Assembly: GCA_030647775.1 (NCBI GenBank) | Contig: JAUSJC010000010.1 | Span: 186,001 to 250,000 of the forward strand | DNA length: 64,000 nucleotides | Source: Candidatus Curtissbacteria bacterium | GTDB lineage: Bacteria; Patescibacteria; Microgenomatia; Curtissbacterales; GWA2-41-24 | Reading direction: 5' to 3' | Shown: positions 8,900 through 18,251 of the stretch, one piece after another | How the letters are laid out: each line of letters begins with the position of its first letter | How positions within the stretch are numbered: position 1 is the first letter of the stretch | Made by a program: the position numbers and the translations under genes | The notes under the pieces: generated by a model | Told to the model about the DNA's origin: nothing | Database searches by the model: none | The model's input: the letters and a program-made list of their open reading frames with translations, nothing else

Positions 8900-9455
8900 G
8901 CAAAGCTTTTCTGCGAATAAGCTGAGCTTTTCTACGAATAAGCCGCAAGTTGCAATTATCATGGGGTCAGATTCAGATCTGGAGGTCATGTCCGAAGCCG
9001 CCAAAGTTTTGGATGAATTCGGTATCGGTTATGAAATTTTAATTCTCTCTACGCACCGCGCGCCCGACCAAACAGCACAGTATGCAAAAAGCGCTAAAGC
9101 TAAAGGCATAAAAGTAATAATTGCCGGCGCCGGCGGGGCAGCTGCCCTTCCGGGTTCGATAGCGTCCTTCACACCTCTTCCGGTAATCGGCGTTCCCGTA
9201 AAGGCAAAATCTTTGGACGGGATAGACTCACTTCTTTCTATGTTCCAAATGCCGCCGGGCGTGCCGGTAGCCGTTGTTGGTATCAATGGGGCCAAAAATG
9301 CCGGTATCCTTGCCGCTCAAATCATTGGCGCATCCGACCCAAAAATTTCAAAAAAGGTTGTCGAATATAAAGAAAAAATCAAAAAAGAAGTCCTGGCAAA
9401 AAACTTAAAAGTTAAAAACATTGGCTGGGAAGCGTATTTAAAGGGGAAAAAATGA
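8892..9455 (+). CDS. purE: N5-carboxyaminoimidazole ribonucleotide mutase
   Basis: PurE class I mutase, which makes CAIR from N5-CAIR. Core motifs are MGSDSDLEVM (residues 24-33), STHRAPDQT with catalytic His55, and the glycine-rich IIAGAGGAAALPG segment. The first 17 residues do not belong to the family: they are a seven-residue repeat (NKQSFSA, NKLSFST, NK) encoded by the 21-nt DNA repeat described at 8893. The repeat may have been added in frame to an originally shorter gene, or the true start lies downstream, but no ATG follows before the PQVAIIMGSD core. Confidence 0.92.
   Translation: MNKQSFSANKLSFSTNKPQVAIIMGSDSDLEVMSEAAKVLDEFGIGYEILILSTHRAPDQTAQYAKSAKAKGIKVIIAGAGGAAALPGSIASFTPLPVIGVPVKAKSLDGIDSLLSMFQMPPGVPVAVVGINGAKNAGILAAQIIGASDPKISKKVVEYKEKIKKEVLAKNLKVKNIGWEAYLKGKK
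8893..8940 (+). repeat. 21-nt tandem repeat at the purE start
   Basis: Two copies of a 21-nt unit, GAATAAGC-NN-AGCTTTTCT-NC, plus a partial third. The same unit is found twice at 37732-37774 (non-coding) and once, degenerate, at 20252-20280 just before and into the DUF3048 gene. Each unit contains a short AAGC/GCTT inverted repeat. Confidence 0.7.
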
Positions 9456-10423
9456 TAGATAAAAGACTTGTTATTAAAAATATCCCAAACGCCATAGATA
9501 CAATCAATATTCCGAAACTTGGAAAGAGAAATAGCGGCAAAGTCCGGGACTGGTACACAAAGGACAATCTGCGCATTCTTATTGCTACCGACAGAATTTC
9601 GGCTTTTGATAGGGTTTTGGGAACTGTCCCTTTCCGTGGAGCCGTTTTAAATCTCCTTTCAAAATTTTGGTTTGAAAAGACGCGAGATATTGTCCAAAAC
9701 CACATGATTGGCACAATTGATCCAAATGTTATGCTCGTTTCCGAGTGCCAAGCGCTCCCCGTTGAAGTTATTGTCCGCGGTTACATAACCGGTGTTACGC
9801 ACACTTCGTTGTGGAGAAAATACTCCGAAGGGGAGAGAGTAATTTACGGCATAAAGTTTCCTGAAGGCTTAGTCAAAAACCAAAAACTCAAAAAACCGGT
9901 AATTACTCCGACTACCAGGGCAACCGCTCCGGGTGGGCATGATGAACCAATTACAGCAAAAGAGATTATAAAACAAAAATTAGTTTCCCCAAAAATTTGG
10001 AACCAAATCGAAAAAGTGGCAATTAAATTATTTGAAAGAGGTACTCGAATAGCCGATAAAGGCGGATTTGTTTTGGCAGACACTAAATACGAATTCGGCT
10101 TGGATAAGAACGGTAAATTGATTCTAATTGATGAAATTCATACACCGGACAGCAGCCGTTTTTGGCTTAAAAGCACTTACAGGCAAAAATTTAAAAAAGG
10201 CGAAGAGGTAGAAAATTACGATAAGGAAGTTATGCGAATATGGTTTGCCGACCAAGGGTATACCGGTCAGGGCAAACCGCCAAAATTATCAGCCGAAGTC
10301 GTAACGAAGGTAGCCGGACGTTATATGGAAGTATACGAAAAATTAACCGGCGAAGAATTTAAGATAGACCTCTCCATTCCACAAAAAGAAAGAATCACAA
10401 GTAGTCTTGCCGCTTTAATTTAA
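9452..10423 (+). CDS. purC: SAICAR synthetase
   Basis: Joins aspartate to CAIR using ATP, giving the PurB substrate. The 323-residue protein carries GKVRDWYTKDNLRILIATDRI near residue 29, SAFDRVLGTVPFRG, the substrate-binding EVIVRGYITGV segment near 108, and DEIHTPDSSRFW near 225. It is longer than the 240-residue E. coli enzyme and matches the long bacterial/eukaryotic form. The ATG overlaps the purE stop (ATGA). The next gene, guaA, starts without a gap. Confidence 0.94.
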   Translation: MIDKRLVIKNIPNAIDTINIPKLGKRNSGKVRDWYTKDNLRILIATDRISAFDRVLGTVPFRGAVLNLLSKFWFEKTRDIVQNHMIGTIDPNVMLVSECQALPVEVIVRGYITGVTHTSLWRKYSEGERVIYGIKFPEGLVKNQKLKKPVITPTTRATAPGGHDEPITAKEIIKQKLVSPKIWNQIEKVAIKLFERGTRIADKGGFVLADTKYEFGLDKNGKLILIDEIHTPDSSRFWLKSTYRQKFKKGEEVENYDKEVMRIWFADQGYTGQGKPPKLSAEVVTKVAGRYMEVYEKLTGEEFKIDLSIPQKERITSSLAALI

Positions 10424-11944
10424 ATGGTTGCCGTTTTTAATTTTGGAGGGCAATACGCTCATTTAATTGCTAGACGCATCAGAGAATTAGGTGTCAAAAG
10501 TGAACTAGTACTACCGGAAATTTCTTCTCGAGATTTACTTAAGCTTTCTCCACGAGCCTTAATTTTTTCCGGAAGCCCTTTTTCCTGCTACGAAAAAAAC
10601 GCCCCTCAAGTCAACAAAAAAATTTACGATTTGGGATTACCTATTTTAGGTATTTGCTACGGTCAGCAGTTAATGGCTTATCAGCTGGGCGGCAACGTTT
10701 CACCTCACCAAGACAAACAATTCGGCAAAGAAACAATTGAGGTAGTGGTAAGCCCCCTTTTTTCCGGCCTTGCAAGGCATGAGACCGTTTGGTTCTCTCA
10801 TGGGGATCAGGTAGATAAACTCCCGGAAGGTTTTAAGATTATTGCGTCAACTAAAAATACCAAAGTCGCGGCTATGGCCAATGACCAAAAGAAATTTTAC
10901 TGCGTGCAGTTTCATCCGGAAGTCGTACATACCCCAAAAGGCATGACGATTCTTTCGAATTTTCTTTTCAAGATTGCTGAAGTTAAAAAAGACTGGAATC
11001 TAAAAGAGGTCAAAAAAGAAATGATTACAACTCTTATAAAACAGACAAAAGACGAAAAAGTCTTAATAGCTATTTCCGGCGGGGTAGATTCTTTAGTTGC
11101 CGCAGCTCTTTTGAAAGAAGCAATCGGTACAAGACTTCACTTGCTCTTCATCAATACGGGGCTTCTTCGCAGTTATGATCTCCCCGACCTTGAAAATGTT
11201 ATTACGAAAGTTAAATTCAAAAACTTTAAGATTGCCGACAAGGGGAAAGTCTTTTTGAATGCTTTGAAAGGGATTACCGATCCTGAAGAAAAGAGAAAAA
11301 TTATTGCCGGAATTTATTTCAAAACTTTGGAAGAAGAAGCCAAAAAGCTCGGTAATATCAAATTCCTTGGCCAGGGGACAATTTATCCGGACCGTGTCGA
11401 ATCGGCTCAAACCTCAAAGCACGCCGACAAAATCAAAAGCCACCACAACGTTACACTCCCCTCGGGACTAAAGTTAGAGTTGGTAGAACCATTGTCAGAG
11501 TTTTACAAAGATGAGGTAAGGGCAATCGGTAAACTTATGGGCTTGCCTGGTGAGTTTCTAGGCCGCCATCCGTTTCCGGGCCCCGGGCTAGCAATCAGGA
11601 TTTTAGGAGAAGTAACCACAGAAAGGCTCGACATTTTAAGATTAGTCGACGCAATCTTTATTGAAGAGCTAAAACTTTCCGGATTATATAATAAGGTAGG
11701 ACAAGCACTTGCCGCCCTTCTTCCCGTCAAATCCGTAGGGGTCATGGGGGATAGCCGCACCTACTCCTACATTGTTTCGCTAAGAGCTGTCGATACTATT
11801 GATTTTATGACAGCAGACTGGTCAAAGATCCCATACGCAGTTTTGGAAAAGATATCTTCCAGAATCGTCAACGAAGTCCGCGGCGTTAATCGCGTCGTCT
11901 ACGACATTACCCAAAAACCCCCGGCCACCATCGAATATGAATAA
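10424..11944 (+). CDS. guaA: GMP synthase (glutamine-hydrolysing)
   Basis: Converts XMP to GMP. The N-terminal glutaminase shows FNFGGQYAHLIARR, the nucleophile Cys78 in GICYGQQ, and His164/Glu166 in VQFHPEVVHT. The ATP-pyrophosphatase domain follows, with the P-loop AISGGVDS at residues 216-223, then the dimerisation domain with GRHPFPGPGLAIR and the terminal TQKPPATIEYE. At 506 residues it is full length. The ATG directly abuts the purC stop. No guaB is present in the window, so XMP supply must be encoded elsewhere. Confidence 0.96.
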   Translation: MVAVFNFGGQYAHLIARRIRELGVKSELVLPEISSRDLLKLSPRALIFSGSPFSCYEKNAPQVNKKIYDLGLPILGICYGQQLMAYQLGGNVSPHQDKQFGKETIEVVVSPLFSGLARHETVWFSHGDQVDKLPEGFKIIASTKNTKVAAMANDQKKFYCVQFHPEVVHTPKGMTILSNFLFKIAEVKKDWNLKEVKKEMITTLIKQTKDEKVLIAISGGVDSLVAAALLKEAIGTRLHLLFINTGLLRSYDLPDLENVITKVKFKNFKIADKGKVFLNALKGITDPEEKRKIIAGIYFKTLEEEAKKLGNIKFLGQGTIYPDRVESAQTSKHADKIKSHHNVTLPSGLKLELVEPLSEFYKDEVRAIGKLMGLPGEFLGRHPFPGPGLAIRILGEVTTERLDILRLVDAIFIEELKLSGLYNKVGQALAALLPVKSVGVMGDSRTYSYIVSLRAVDTIDFMTADWSKIPYAVLEKISSRIVNEVRGVNRVVYDITQKPPATIEYE

Positions 11945-11945
11945 C

Positions 11946-11969
11946 CACTAATATACTAGTATATTAGTG
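11946..11969. promoter_or_regulatory. Perfect 24-bp palindrome between guaA and the ITPase gene
   Basis: Starts CACTAATATACTAG and is its own reverse complement over 24 bp. It includes -10-like TATACT (11952-11957) and TATATT (11960-11965), and it ends in a GTG that lies in frame with the next gene. It could be an operator or promoter for the downstream gene, since there is no T-tract to make it a terminator. Confidence 0.5.
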
Positions 11970-11978
11970 CCAAACAAC

Positions 11979-12539
11979 ATGAATAAAATTAGGCCAAAAG
12001 ACCTGGTTGTCGTCACAAGCAATATTAGTAAACTGGCGGAGATTAATCAGATTCTTGGCACGAGTCACAAAGTATCAACGCTCGATGTCCCAGAAATCCA
12101 GTCACTCAATCTTAATGAAGTAATTACGGCTAAAGCAAAAACCGCTTACGAAAAAATTAAAAAACCGGTTTTAGTAACTGATGTAAGTTTAGAAATTGAA
12201 GCATTGGGAGGCCTACCCGGCCCATTCGTAAAATTCTTTCTAAAAACTTTGGGAGCCGAAAAAACCGTTAGCCTTATTAAAGGAAAGAACACTAAAACTA
12301 AAGTTACCGACGCCATTGCCCTCTACGACGGCAAAAGCCTCAAAATTTTTAAAGGTGAAGTTCATGGTCATTTAATATCAAAGGCCAGAGGCAGTCACGG
12401 TTTTGGATTCGACTTTGTTTTTGTTCCGGACGGATACGAAAAAACTTACTCCGAAATGTCACCAACAGAAAAAAATAAAATTTCCCACCGCGCCCTGGCA
12501 TTAAAAAAACTCAAAAAATATTTATCCCATGTATCTTAG
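11979..12539 (+). CDS. rdgB: Ham1/RdgB-family non-canonical purine NTP pyrophosphatase
   Basis: House-cleaning enzyme of the ITPase family that hydrolyses dITP and XTP, fitting its place after the purine operon. It begins with VVVTSNISKLAEINQIL, has VTDVSLEIEALGGLPGPFVKFF near residue 65 and GFGFDFVFVP near 140, followed by the S(H)RxxA-type KISHRALALKKL. The family core is intact, but the order of acidic residues (TDVSLEIE) differs slightly from the TDDSGL of E. coli RdgB. I prefer the ATG at 11979; a GTG at 11967 lies inside the palindrome. The 3' end overlaps the convergent gene by 4 nt. Confidence 0.8.
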   Translation: MNKIRPKDLVVVTSNISKLAEINQILGTSHKVSTLDVPEIQSLNLNEVITAKAKTAYEKIKKPVLVTDVSLEIEALGGLPGPFVKFFLKTLGAEKTVSLIKGKNTKTKVTDAIALYDGKSLKIFKGEVHGHLISKARGSHGFGFDFVFVPDGYEKTYSEMSPTEKNKISHRALALKKLKKYLSHVS

Positions 12540-14791
12540 TGCCAAAATAAGATCCAGGGCCAGAGGTTCAACTCTCGCCAGAGCTGAAATAAAAACTCTA
12601 AAACCTTGTAAAGCCGTTTTTCTCCACCAGCCTTCCCTTTTTGCCCTAATATCTCCTTGGCCGGTGCAAAACCCTCCGCAGGTTTATCTGGTGCCGTACC
12701 AACGCTTCCGATAATCGGGCCTGTATTGACCTCATTGGAAAAAGCGCTCTTATTACCTATCTGGTCCAGCGCCGTAAGCGCAAAGTAGAAAGTCTCTGAA
12801 GGTAACCTTTTAACTTGATAGCTGCCAACATTACCGACTTTTGCCGCAAAATCATATTTTGTGCCTTGTCTTCCATACCAAATAATATAGTCAATAGCAT
12901 CTAAAACCTTTTCCCACGATAAATAAACTGTTCCCTGACCAACCCCGCCCAAAGTCAAAGTTGGCTTGGCGGGTCCAGTCCGATCCACCCAAAGGTCAAG
13001 AGAGCTTGAAGATATATTTCCTCCCCAATCATAAGCGTTCACGGTCACATAATACTTGCCTTCGCGTGTCAAACCGCGTATTAAGTATTCGGATGTCTTA
13101 TTATCAACCTCCGCGGATTTTTCTTCGCCGGTGGCTTCATGCTTCCATCGCACAATATACTTGACAAGCCTTAAATTATCGTCGGATTCTTGCCAGCTAA
13201 CCTTAACCGAATCCAGACTTGTTGGATTCGTTTCGGCTTTAAAATCTTTCGAGACAGTAGGTTTTGTTGTATCGGCGGAAGCAACAAAAGTAGTTAGGTG
13301 GCAGGCATCGATCCATATGGTATTTGGCGAGTGACTTGTACCCATTTTCGCAGTACAGCCGGCCGCAGCCAACCCGCCTAAATCGTCATAACTTTGCCAA
13401 CTGGAAAGCGTGTCGTTATAAAAAAAGAAACCAACTAGCTGGTCTTTATTGGCAATATCAGAAGTGGGGAATTTGCTATCATTATAAGGAACTTCAAAGC
13501 GAATTGGCCAATTAATACTTGCTCCCGAATTAACATCAACAGTGTAATAGGAATCGAAAGTAACAGCCTTTGTGTTAGTACCCTCAAGAGGTGAACCCGA
13601 GACTTGGCCCGCGACAATTGTCGCCCCGCCGCTTCCGGCAGTTGCCTTAAAAGTCAACGTTCCAACAATTTTTGTAATTGAACCGCCAGGCCCTAAATTG
13701 ACACCGCCCAAAACCTGATAACTTTTTACACCGGAGGCAGTTACAATTGTGCTGTAATCTACTGTACCCAGACTGCTACTATCAACGCTATGAATAATAA
13801 GCCTTTCAATGTCGGCTAGGTTTCCGGTTCCCCAGTCATTGTTCTTGGCATCTATGGCTGTACTGCTTTGGTTATTAACCGCCACAGTATTATTGGTAAA
13901 AGTGTTATTGTTGACTACCACAGCGCCCAAGACCCCTGCGCTTATGGCAATACCAGTAGCAAAATCGCCGATATTAGCATTCTTAACGGTTACCGACCCA
14001 GAGGCGATTGTTATACCAACCCCGCTTCCGCCGCCGGATAGGGTGTAATTGCCAGAATCTCCGAGTAGCGCGAGTGGTTTGCTAATGGTTAAATTTTCCG
14101 AGTAAGTACCCGGTCTTACTTTAACTACTGCGCCGGAGTTTGCAATATCAATAGCTTTCCCAATCGTTTTATAACAAGGTGCTTGCAGATTACATGTAAA
14201 ATCCGAAGTATCGGCAAAAACTAGATTGCGCGACGTTGGAGTATTGTTGGCAAGCCCCGCAGTCGGCAGCTCAAAAACTTGCCAGGTGGTGGATCCGTCA
14301 GTTACCCTACCAAAAGATTCACCACTTCCAGTTGACCCCAAATTTTGGCCACTGGAACTATTAATAGTCAAGTTGTTTATATTATTGCTATTGTCATACT
14401 GAACCCGGTCGATAGTTGTACCAGAATTGTTGACCAGAAAAATATCCTCGACCCCGCTATTATTTAAAACATTCCCGCTGAAAGCAAAAGCCCTAACCTG
14501 GCCGGCAGCAATTGTTCCACTTAAGTTTATATCTGCCCCGCTGCCGGTAGCGTCCCTAATAGACCAATTGGTCAAATCCAAAGTGGAGGAAGAGTTATTA
14601 TAGATTTCTACCCACTCCGGACCGCCAGCCGTTGGCTGGAAAACCACTTCATTTATTAGTACGCTTTGAGTTGTATCATTAACCGGATCCGTAACCACAA
14701 AAATCGCAGCCTCAATCGGCGCGAGATTCGGCAGTAAAATGGCAAAAACAGCCACAAATGTTAAAACTTTTTTCCAAAAAATAGTACCCAT
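12536..14791 (-). CDS. Secreted lamin-tail / beta-helix / fibronectin-III protein
   Basis: Large exported protein of 751 residues. An N-terminal signal peptide (KKVLTFVAVFAILLPNLAPIEAA) is followed by a lamin-tail-type domain at about 42-160 (INEVVFQPTAGGPEWVEIYN, LTNWSIRDATG). Next come a parallel beta-helix-like region at about 200-330 rich in N/T/G repeats (VRPGTYSENLTISKPLALLG), a linker, and two fibronectin type III-like domains at about 510-690. The C-terminus (LFQLWRELNLWPWILFW) is hydrophobic and may anchor it. A likely promoter is an extended -10 TACAAT at 14830-14825. Probably a cell-surface adhesin or polymer-binding protein; the exact role is unknown. Confidence 0.75.
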   Translation of the reverse strand: MGTIFWKKVLTFVAVFAILLPNLAPIEAAIFVVTDPVNDTTQSVLINEVVFQPTAGGPEWVEIYNNSSSTLDLTNWSIRDATGSGADINLSGTIAAGQVRAFAFSGNVLNNSGVEDIFLVNNSGTTIDRVQYDNSNNINNLTINSSSGQNLGSTGSGESFGRVTDGSTTWQVFELPTAGLANNTPTSRNLVFADTSDFTCNLQAPCYKTIGKAIDIANSGAVVKVRPGTYSENLTISKPLALLGDSGNYTLSGGGSGVGITIASGSVTVKNANIGDFATGIAISAGVLGAVVVNNNTFTNNTVAVNNQSSTAIDAKNNDWGTGNLADIERLIIHSVDSSSLGTVDYSTIVTASGVKSYQVLGGVNLGPGGSITKIVGTLTFKATAGSGGATIVAGQVSGSPLEGTNTKAVTFDSYYTVDVNSGASINWPIRFEVPYNDSKFPTSDIANKDQLVGFFFYNDTLSSWQSYDDLGGLAAAGCTAKMGTSHSPNTIWIDACHLTTFVASADTTKPTVSKDFKAETNPTSLDSVKVSWQESDDNLRLVKYIVRWKHEATGEEKSAEVDNKTSEYLIRGLTREGKYYVTVNAYDWGGNISSSSLDLWVDRTGPAKPTLTLGGVGQGTVYLSWEKVLDAIDYIIWYGRQGTKYDFAAKVGNVGSYQVKRLPSETFYFALTALDQIGNKSAFSNEVNTGPIIGSVGTAPDKPAEGFAPAKEILGQKGKAGGEKRLYKVLEFLFQLWRELNLWPWILFWH

Positions 14792-14863
14792 AGAATTAGC
14801 AAAAAGCCATCAAAATGGCCTCATATTGTACCAAAAAACATATCAGAAAGCAAACCTATAGGA

Positions 14864-14894
14864 TTACAGTGAAATAATCGTATGATGGTATAAT
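14864..14894 (+). promoter_or_regulatory. Promoter of the secreted nuclease operon
   Basis: TTACAG (14864-14869), 19-nt spacer, TATAAT (14889-14894). The start codon TTG is 9 nt further on, so the leader would be absent or about 2-3 nt. Confidence 0.5.
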
Positions 14895-14903
14895 TTAGTA
14901 GAT

Positions 14904-15686
14904 TTGAAAAAGTTTGTGCCTCTATTCTTTTCTGGGCTATTTATCATTTTTGGACTTTTATTGATTACTTTCCCTTTTGAAAAAAATCGTGCGGGTCTTG
15001 AGTCAACACTAACTAAAAACCAACCTCAAGTTGCATCTGCAAGTGATTCCTCCCAGCTCTCACGTGAGATCAAAAACACCCAAGAAGCCAAGGTCGCAAG
15101 GGTCATCGACGGCGATACGATTGAACTCGAAGACGGTCAAAGAGTCCGCTATATTGGCATTGATACACCGGAGACAGTTGATCCCCGAAAACCGGTTCAG
15201 TGTTTCGGTAGGGAAGCGTCAAATAAAAATAAAGAATTAGTAGAAAGTAAAACCGTTCGCTTAGAAAAAGACGTATCCGAGACCGATAAATACGGCAGGT
15301 TCTTGAGATATGTGTACGTTGAAGATGCTTTCGTCAACGATTTCTTAGTCCGCCAAGGTTTTGCTCATTCATCATCTTATCCTCCGGACATCAAACATCA
15401 ACAGCAGTTTCAGCAAGCCGAAAAAGAAGCTCAAGAAAACAACCGTGGTCTTTGGGCCGGATGCAATTCCCCGTCCACACCAACAACTCAGGCAACTCCT
15501 AGTCAGCAGGCTCCGGATCCGAACTGCGTCATCAAGGGCAATATTTCATCAACCGGTGAGAAAATCTACCATATGCCAGGACAAAATTATTACAATAAAA
15601 CGCGAATCGACACATCAAAAGGCGAAAAATGGTTCTGCACAGAAGACGAAGCGGTTGCCGCCGGCTGGCGAAAATCAAAACTATAA
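14904..15686 (+). CDS. Secreted thermonuclease-like (SNase) protein
   Basis: Exported nuclease of 260 residues. An N-terminal membrane segment or signal (KFVPLFFSGLFIIFGLLLITF) is followed by a staphylococcal-nuclease domain at about 62-180: RVIDGDTIEL, RYIGIDTPE, the active-site region DKYGRFLRYVYV and NRGLWAGC. After a Pro/Thr linker a small domain (CVIKGNISSTGEKIYH... WFCTEDEAVAAGWRKSKL) resembles the short C-terminal domain often attached to such nucleases. The start is TTG. CPR bacteria depend on scavenged nucleotides, so an extracellular nuclease fits, although this genome also makes purines. Confidence 0.85.
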   Translation: MKKFVPLFFSGLFIIFGLLLITFPFEKNRAGLESTLTKNQPQVASASDSSQLSREIKNTQEAKVARVIDGDTIELEDGQRVRYIGIDTPETVDPRKPVQCFGREASNKNKELVESKTVRLEKDVSETDKYGRFLRYVYVEDAFVNDFLVRQGFAHSSSYPPDIKHQQQFQQAEKEAQENNRGLWAGCNSPSTPTTQATPSQQAPDPNCVIKGNISSTGEKIYHMPGQNYYNKTRIDTSKGEKWFCTEDEAVAAGWRKSKL

Positions 15687-16727
15687 ATGAAATCTAATTT
15701 ATCAAAAATTCTTTTATTGATTATTGTTCTATATTCAGTGCACCTATCAACCCTTCTTTTCAAAAACTATCAAGGCGTCGACCTCTCGGAACCAATATTC
15801 GGTACTTACAGAAGTGACGAAAAGATATTTTTAAAAACATATTATTTGGTTAAATCCGGTCATAGTTATTACGACTCGTTTCAAAGCGCATCGGCAAATG
15901 ACTACGCCAATCTTAAACTCGGATCAGACGTTTTCACCTGGAGACTGCCAACAGCTTTTTACATATGGTCTCTCACAACTACAAACGGTTATCAGATACT
16001 TGCAGAGTATTGGGTCTTGGCCATTCTGTTTTTAGTTAGCGTTTTCTTAATTATCAAAAAACTTGCCACCGTCAACGCTGGCCTATTATCAGTTCTCCTC
16101 GTCTTGCCATATTTTGCGGGCAACCTTTCTTATAAAACGTCTTTCTTATTTATAGAATGGTGGGCCCTGTTTTTCTTTACTTTTGGCCTAACATTTTTCT
16201 TTTACAAGAAATTTGTCCCCGCGTGGATTTTATTTTTTGTCGCGATAGCGATCAGAGAACTTATGATAATTCCCATATTGGCGTTTTTGATTCTATCGCT
16301 CCTGTTAAAGAAAAATCGAATCTTCTTTGCAACTCTTATTTTATTTTCTTTAATAATTTTTGTTCTGCATGCCCACTTTGTACTTTCCCGTTTTCCAGAT
16401 ACGCCTCAAACATCCACAATTCTTTCTCGTTTCCACACGCCAGACAAGCAAAGTCTCCTTACAATGATTTCTTTCTCGATGCAAAATTATCCGCTGACGA
16501 AGTATAGAATCAATTTATTATTAATAGTTCTTGCTTTTATAAGTCTCTTGGCAAACATCAAGGAAAAAGGAATCAGCGAGAAGCTATATTATTATTTAGC
16601 ACCCTGGAGCATGCTTCTTACTTTCCCTTTTATCACGACAACCCTTTACAATGATTATTGGGGAATCCTATTTATGCCACTTTTAATCTCAACAGTATCG
16701 TCATTATTTTCAAAACAAAAAACCTGA
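15687..16727 (+). CDS. Multi-pass membrane protein, possibly GT-C-like
   Basis: Polytopic protein of 346 residues with about eight hydrophobic helices. A first helix at 8-25 is followed by a long extracytoplasmic loop (DEKIFLKTYYLVKSGHSYYDSF) containing acidic residues, then TRLPTAFYIW-type sequence. The topology, with an early acidic loop after helix 1, resembles GT-C glycosyltransferases that use lipid-linked sugars, but no diagnostic motif is certain. The ATG directly follows the nuclease stop (TAAATG), so the two genes are probably co-transcribed. Function unproven. Confidence 0.55.
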   Translation: MKSNLSKILLLIIVLYSVHLSTLLFKNYQGVDLSEPIFGTYRSDEKIFLKTYYLVKSGHSYYDSFQSASANDYANLKLGSDVFTWRLPTAFYIWSLTTTNGYQILAEYWVLAILFLVSVFLIIKKLATVNAGLLSVLLVLPYFAGNLSYKTSFLFIEWWALFFFTFGLTFFFYKKFVPAWILFFVAIAIRELMIIPILAFLILSLLLKKNRIFFATLILFSLIIFVLHAHFVLSRFPDTPQTSTILSRFHTPDKQSLLTMISFSMQNYPLTKYRINLLLIVLAFISLLANIKEKGISEKLYYYLAPWSMLLTFPFITTTLYNDYWGILFMPLLISTVSSLFSKQKT

Positions 16728-16730
16728 AAA

Positions 16731-18251
16731 ATGCTAGCCAAAGTTACCTCCGCAGCTGTTGTTGGTTTAGATGCCGTTCCTATTACCGTTGAGGTCGATA
16801 TTGCTTCCCAGGGGTTACCAAGTTTTACCATAGTCGGTCTTCCCGATAAAGCCGTTGAAGAATCAAAGGAAAGAGTTAGGGCCGCGCTTAAAAACAGCGG
16901 TGCCGATATCCCCCCAAAAAGGATAACGGTCAATCTTGCCCCGGCAGACTTACCAAAAGAAGGCCCCGCCTATGATCTTCCAATCGCCCTCGGTATTCTA
17001 ATAGCCAGTGAACAATTAAAAGCGGATGTCGAAGACTCAATTTTTATTGGCGAACTTTCTCTTGACGGGTCACTGCGCCGAATTTGGGGCGTTTTGCCCT
17101 GTACCCTTATGGCCCGCGACAAAAATTTTAGTAATATTTTCCTTCCTCCGGATAATACTGGAGAAGCCGGGGCTGTCGATAAAATCAGCATTATTGCCCC
17201 AAAAAACTTACGCCAGCTTTTTGATCATTTTGCCACAGACACCAAGATTCCACCTCTAAAATTTAAAAAACAAATCTTTAAAAATATTATTGACGAAGAC
17301 TTTGATTTTGAAAATATTTTAGGGCAGGAAAATGCCAAACGCGCCCTAACTATTGCCGCCGCCGGCGGTCACAACATTTTAATGAAAGGTCCACCCGGAG
17401 CCGGCAAAACTCTTATGGCCAGAAGCTTCACGACTATCCTGCCCAGGTTAACTTTTGATGAAAGCCTTGAGGTGACAAAAATTTATTCTGTTGCCAACCT
17501 CTTAAATGCCGAAACCCCCCAAGTCCTGTCACGTCCGATTCGTAGCCCTCACCATACCACAAGCCATATTGGCTTAATCGGCGGCGGTAATATCCCGCGC
17601 CCCGGAGAAATTTCGCTTGCCCACCGTGGAGTTTTGTTTTTAGACGAATTGCCGGAATTCCCAAGACAAGTCCTCGAAGCCTTAAGACAGCCGATGGAAG
17701 ATGGGCATATTACCATTTCCCGTGCCGCCGGGTCTGTCAAATTTCCCTGCCGTTTTACTCTGGTTGCCGCCGCCAACCCCTGTCCTTGCGGCTTTTTTGG
17801 TGACGAAACTAGAAATTGTGTTTGTGCTCCAAGCGCCATCACCCGTTATCAAAAAAGGATCTCCGGTCCAATCTTGGACAGAATCGATATCCATATCACG
17901 GTCCCGGCAGTCAAAGTGGAAAAGCTGACAGGGCAAACAAGGGGAGAGTCAAGCGCAAAGATTCAGGCCCGTGTCCAAAAAGCCCGCGCCCTTCAAGAAA
18001 AAAGATTTAAGAATCTGGCTATTGCCTCAAATGCTGAAATGTCGGCAAAACTGATGAAAAAATATTGTAATCTCGACGATCAGTCAATTCTGCTTTTGAA
18101 ACAGGCTATTTCCAAACTCAATCTTTCCGCCCGTTCATTTCATAGAGTCATTAAAATTGCCCGGACCATCGCCGACCTTGAAGCGTCAATCAAAATAAAA
18201 TCCAATCATGTTGCAGAAGCGCTTCAATATCGTCCTGCTGCTGATATTTAA
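16731..18251 (+). CDS. comM: ComM/YifB-family AAA+ ATPase
   Basis: Mg-chelatase-like AAA+ protein; in transformable bacteria ComM is a helicase promoting branch migration during DNA uptake. The N-terminal Lon-protease-like fold (VDIASQGLPSFTIVGLPDKAVEESKERVRAAL) is followed by Walker A GPPGAGKTLMAR near residue 222, Walker B LFLDELPEF near 302, and the family zinc segment NPCPCGFFGDETRNCVCAP. It has a normal length of 506 residues. The C-terminus EALQYRPAADI is abnormal: a second, out-of-frame copy of the gene's end lies after a palindromic repeat just downstream (18286-18324), suggesting that the native tail was displaced. Confidence 0.93.
   Translation: MLAKVTSAAVVGLDAVPITVEVDIASQGLPSFTIVGLPDKAVEESKERVRAALKNSGADIPPKRITVNLAPADLPKEGPAYDLPIALGILIASEQLKADVEDSIFIGELSLDGSLRRIWGVLPCTLMARDKNFSNIFLPPDNTGEAGAVDKISIIAPKNLRQLFDHFATDTKIPPLKFKKQIFKNIIDEDFDFENILGQENAKRALTIAAAGGHNILMKGPPGAGKTLMARSFTTILPRLTFDESLEVTKIYSVANLLNAETPQVLSRPIRSPHHTTSHIGLIGGGNIPRPGEISLAHRGVLFLDELPEFPRQVLEALRQPMEDGHITISRAAGSVKFPCRFTLVAAANPCPCGFFGDETRNCVCAPSAITRYQKRISGPILDRIDIHITVPAVKVEKLTGQTRGESSAKIQARVQKARALQEKRFKNLAIASNAEMSAKLMKKYCNLDDQSILLLKQAISKLNLSARSFHRVIKIARTIADLEASIKIKSNHVAEALQYRPAADI

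Noticed and set aside
12536..14791. Plus-strand open frames opposite the secreted protein
   Set aside because: Short, overlapping and without motifs; the minus-strand protein has a signal peptide and clear domains.
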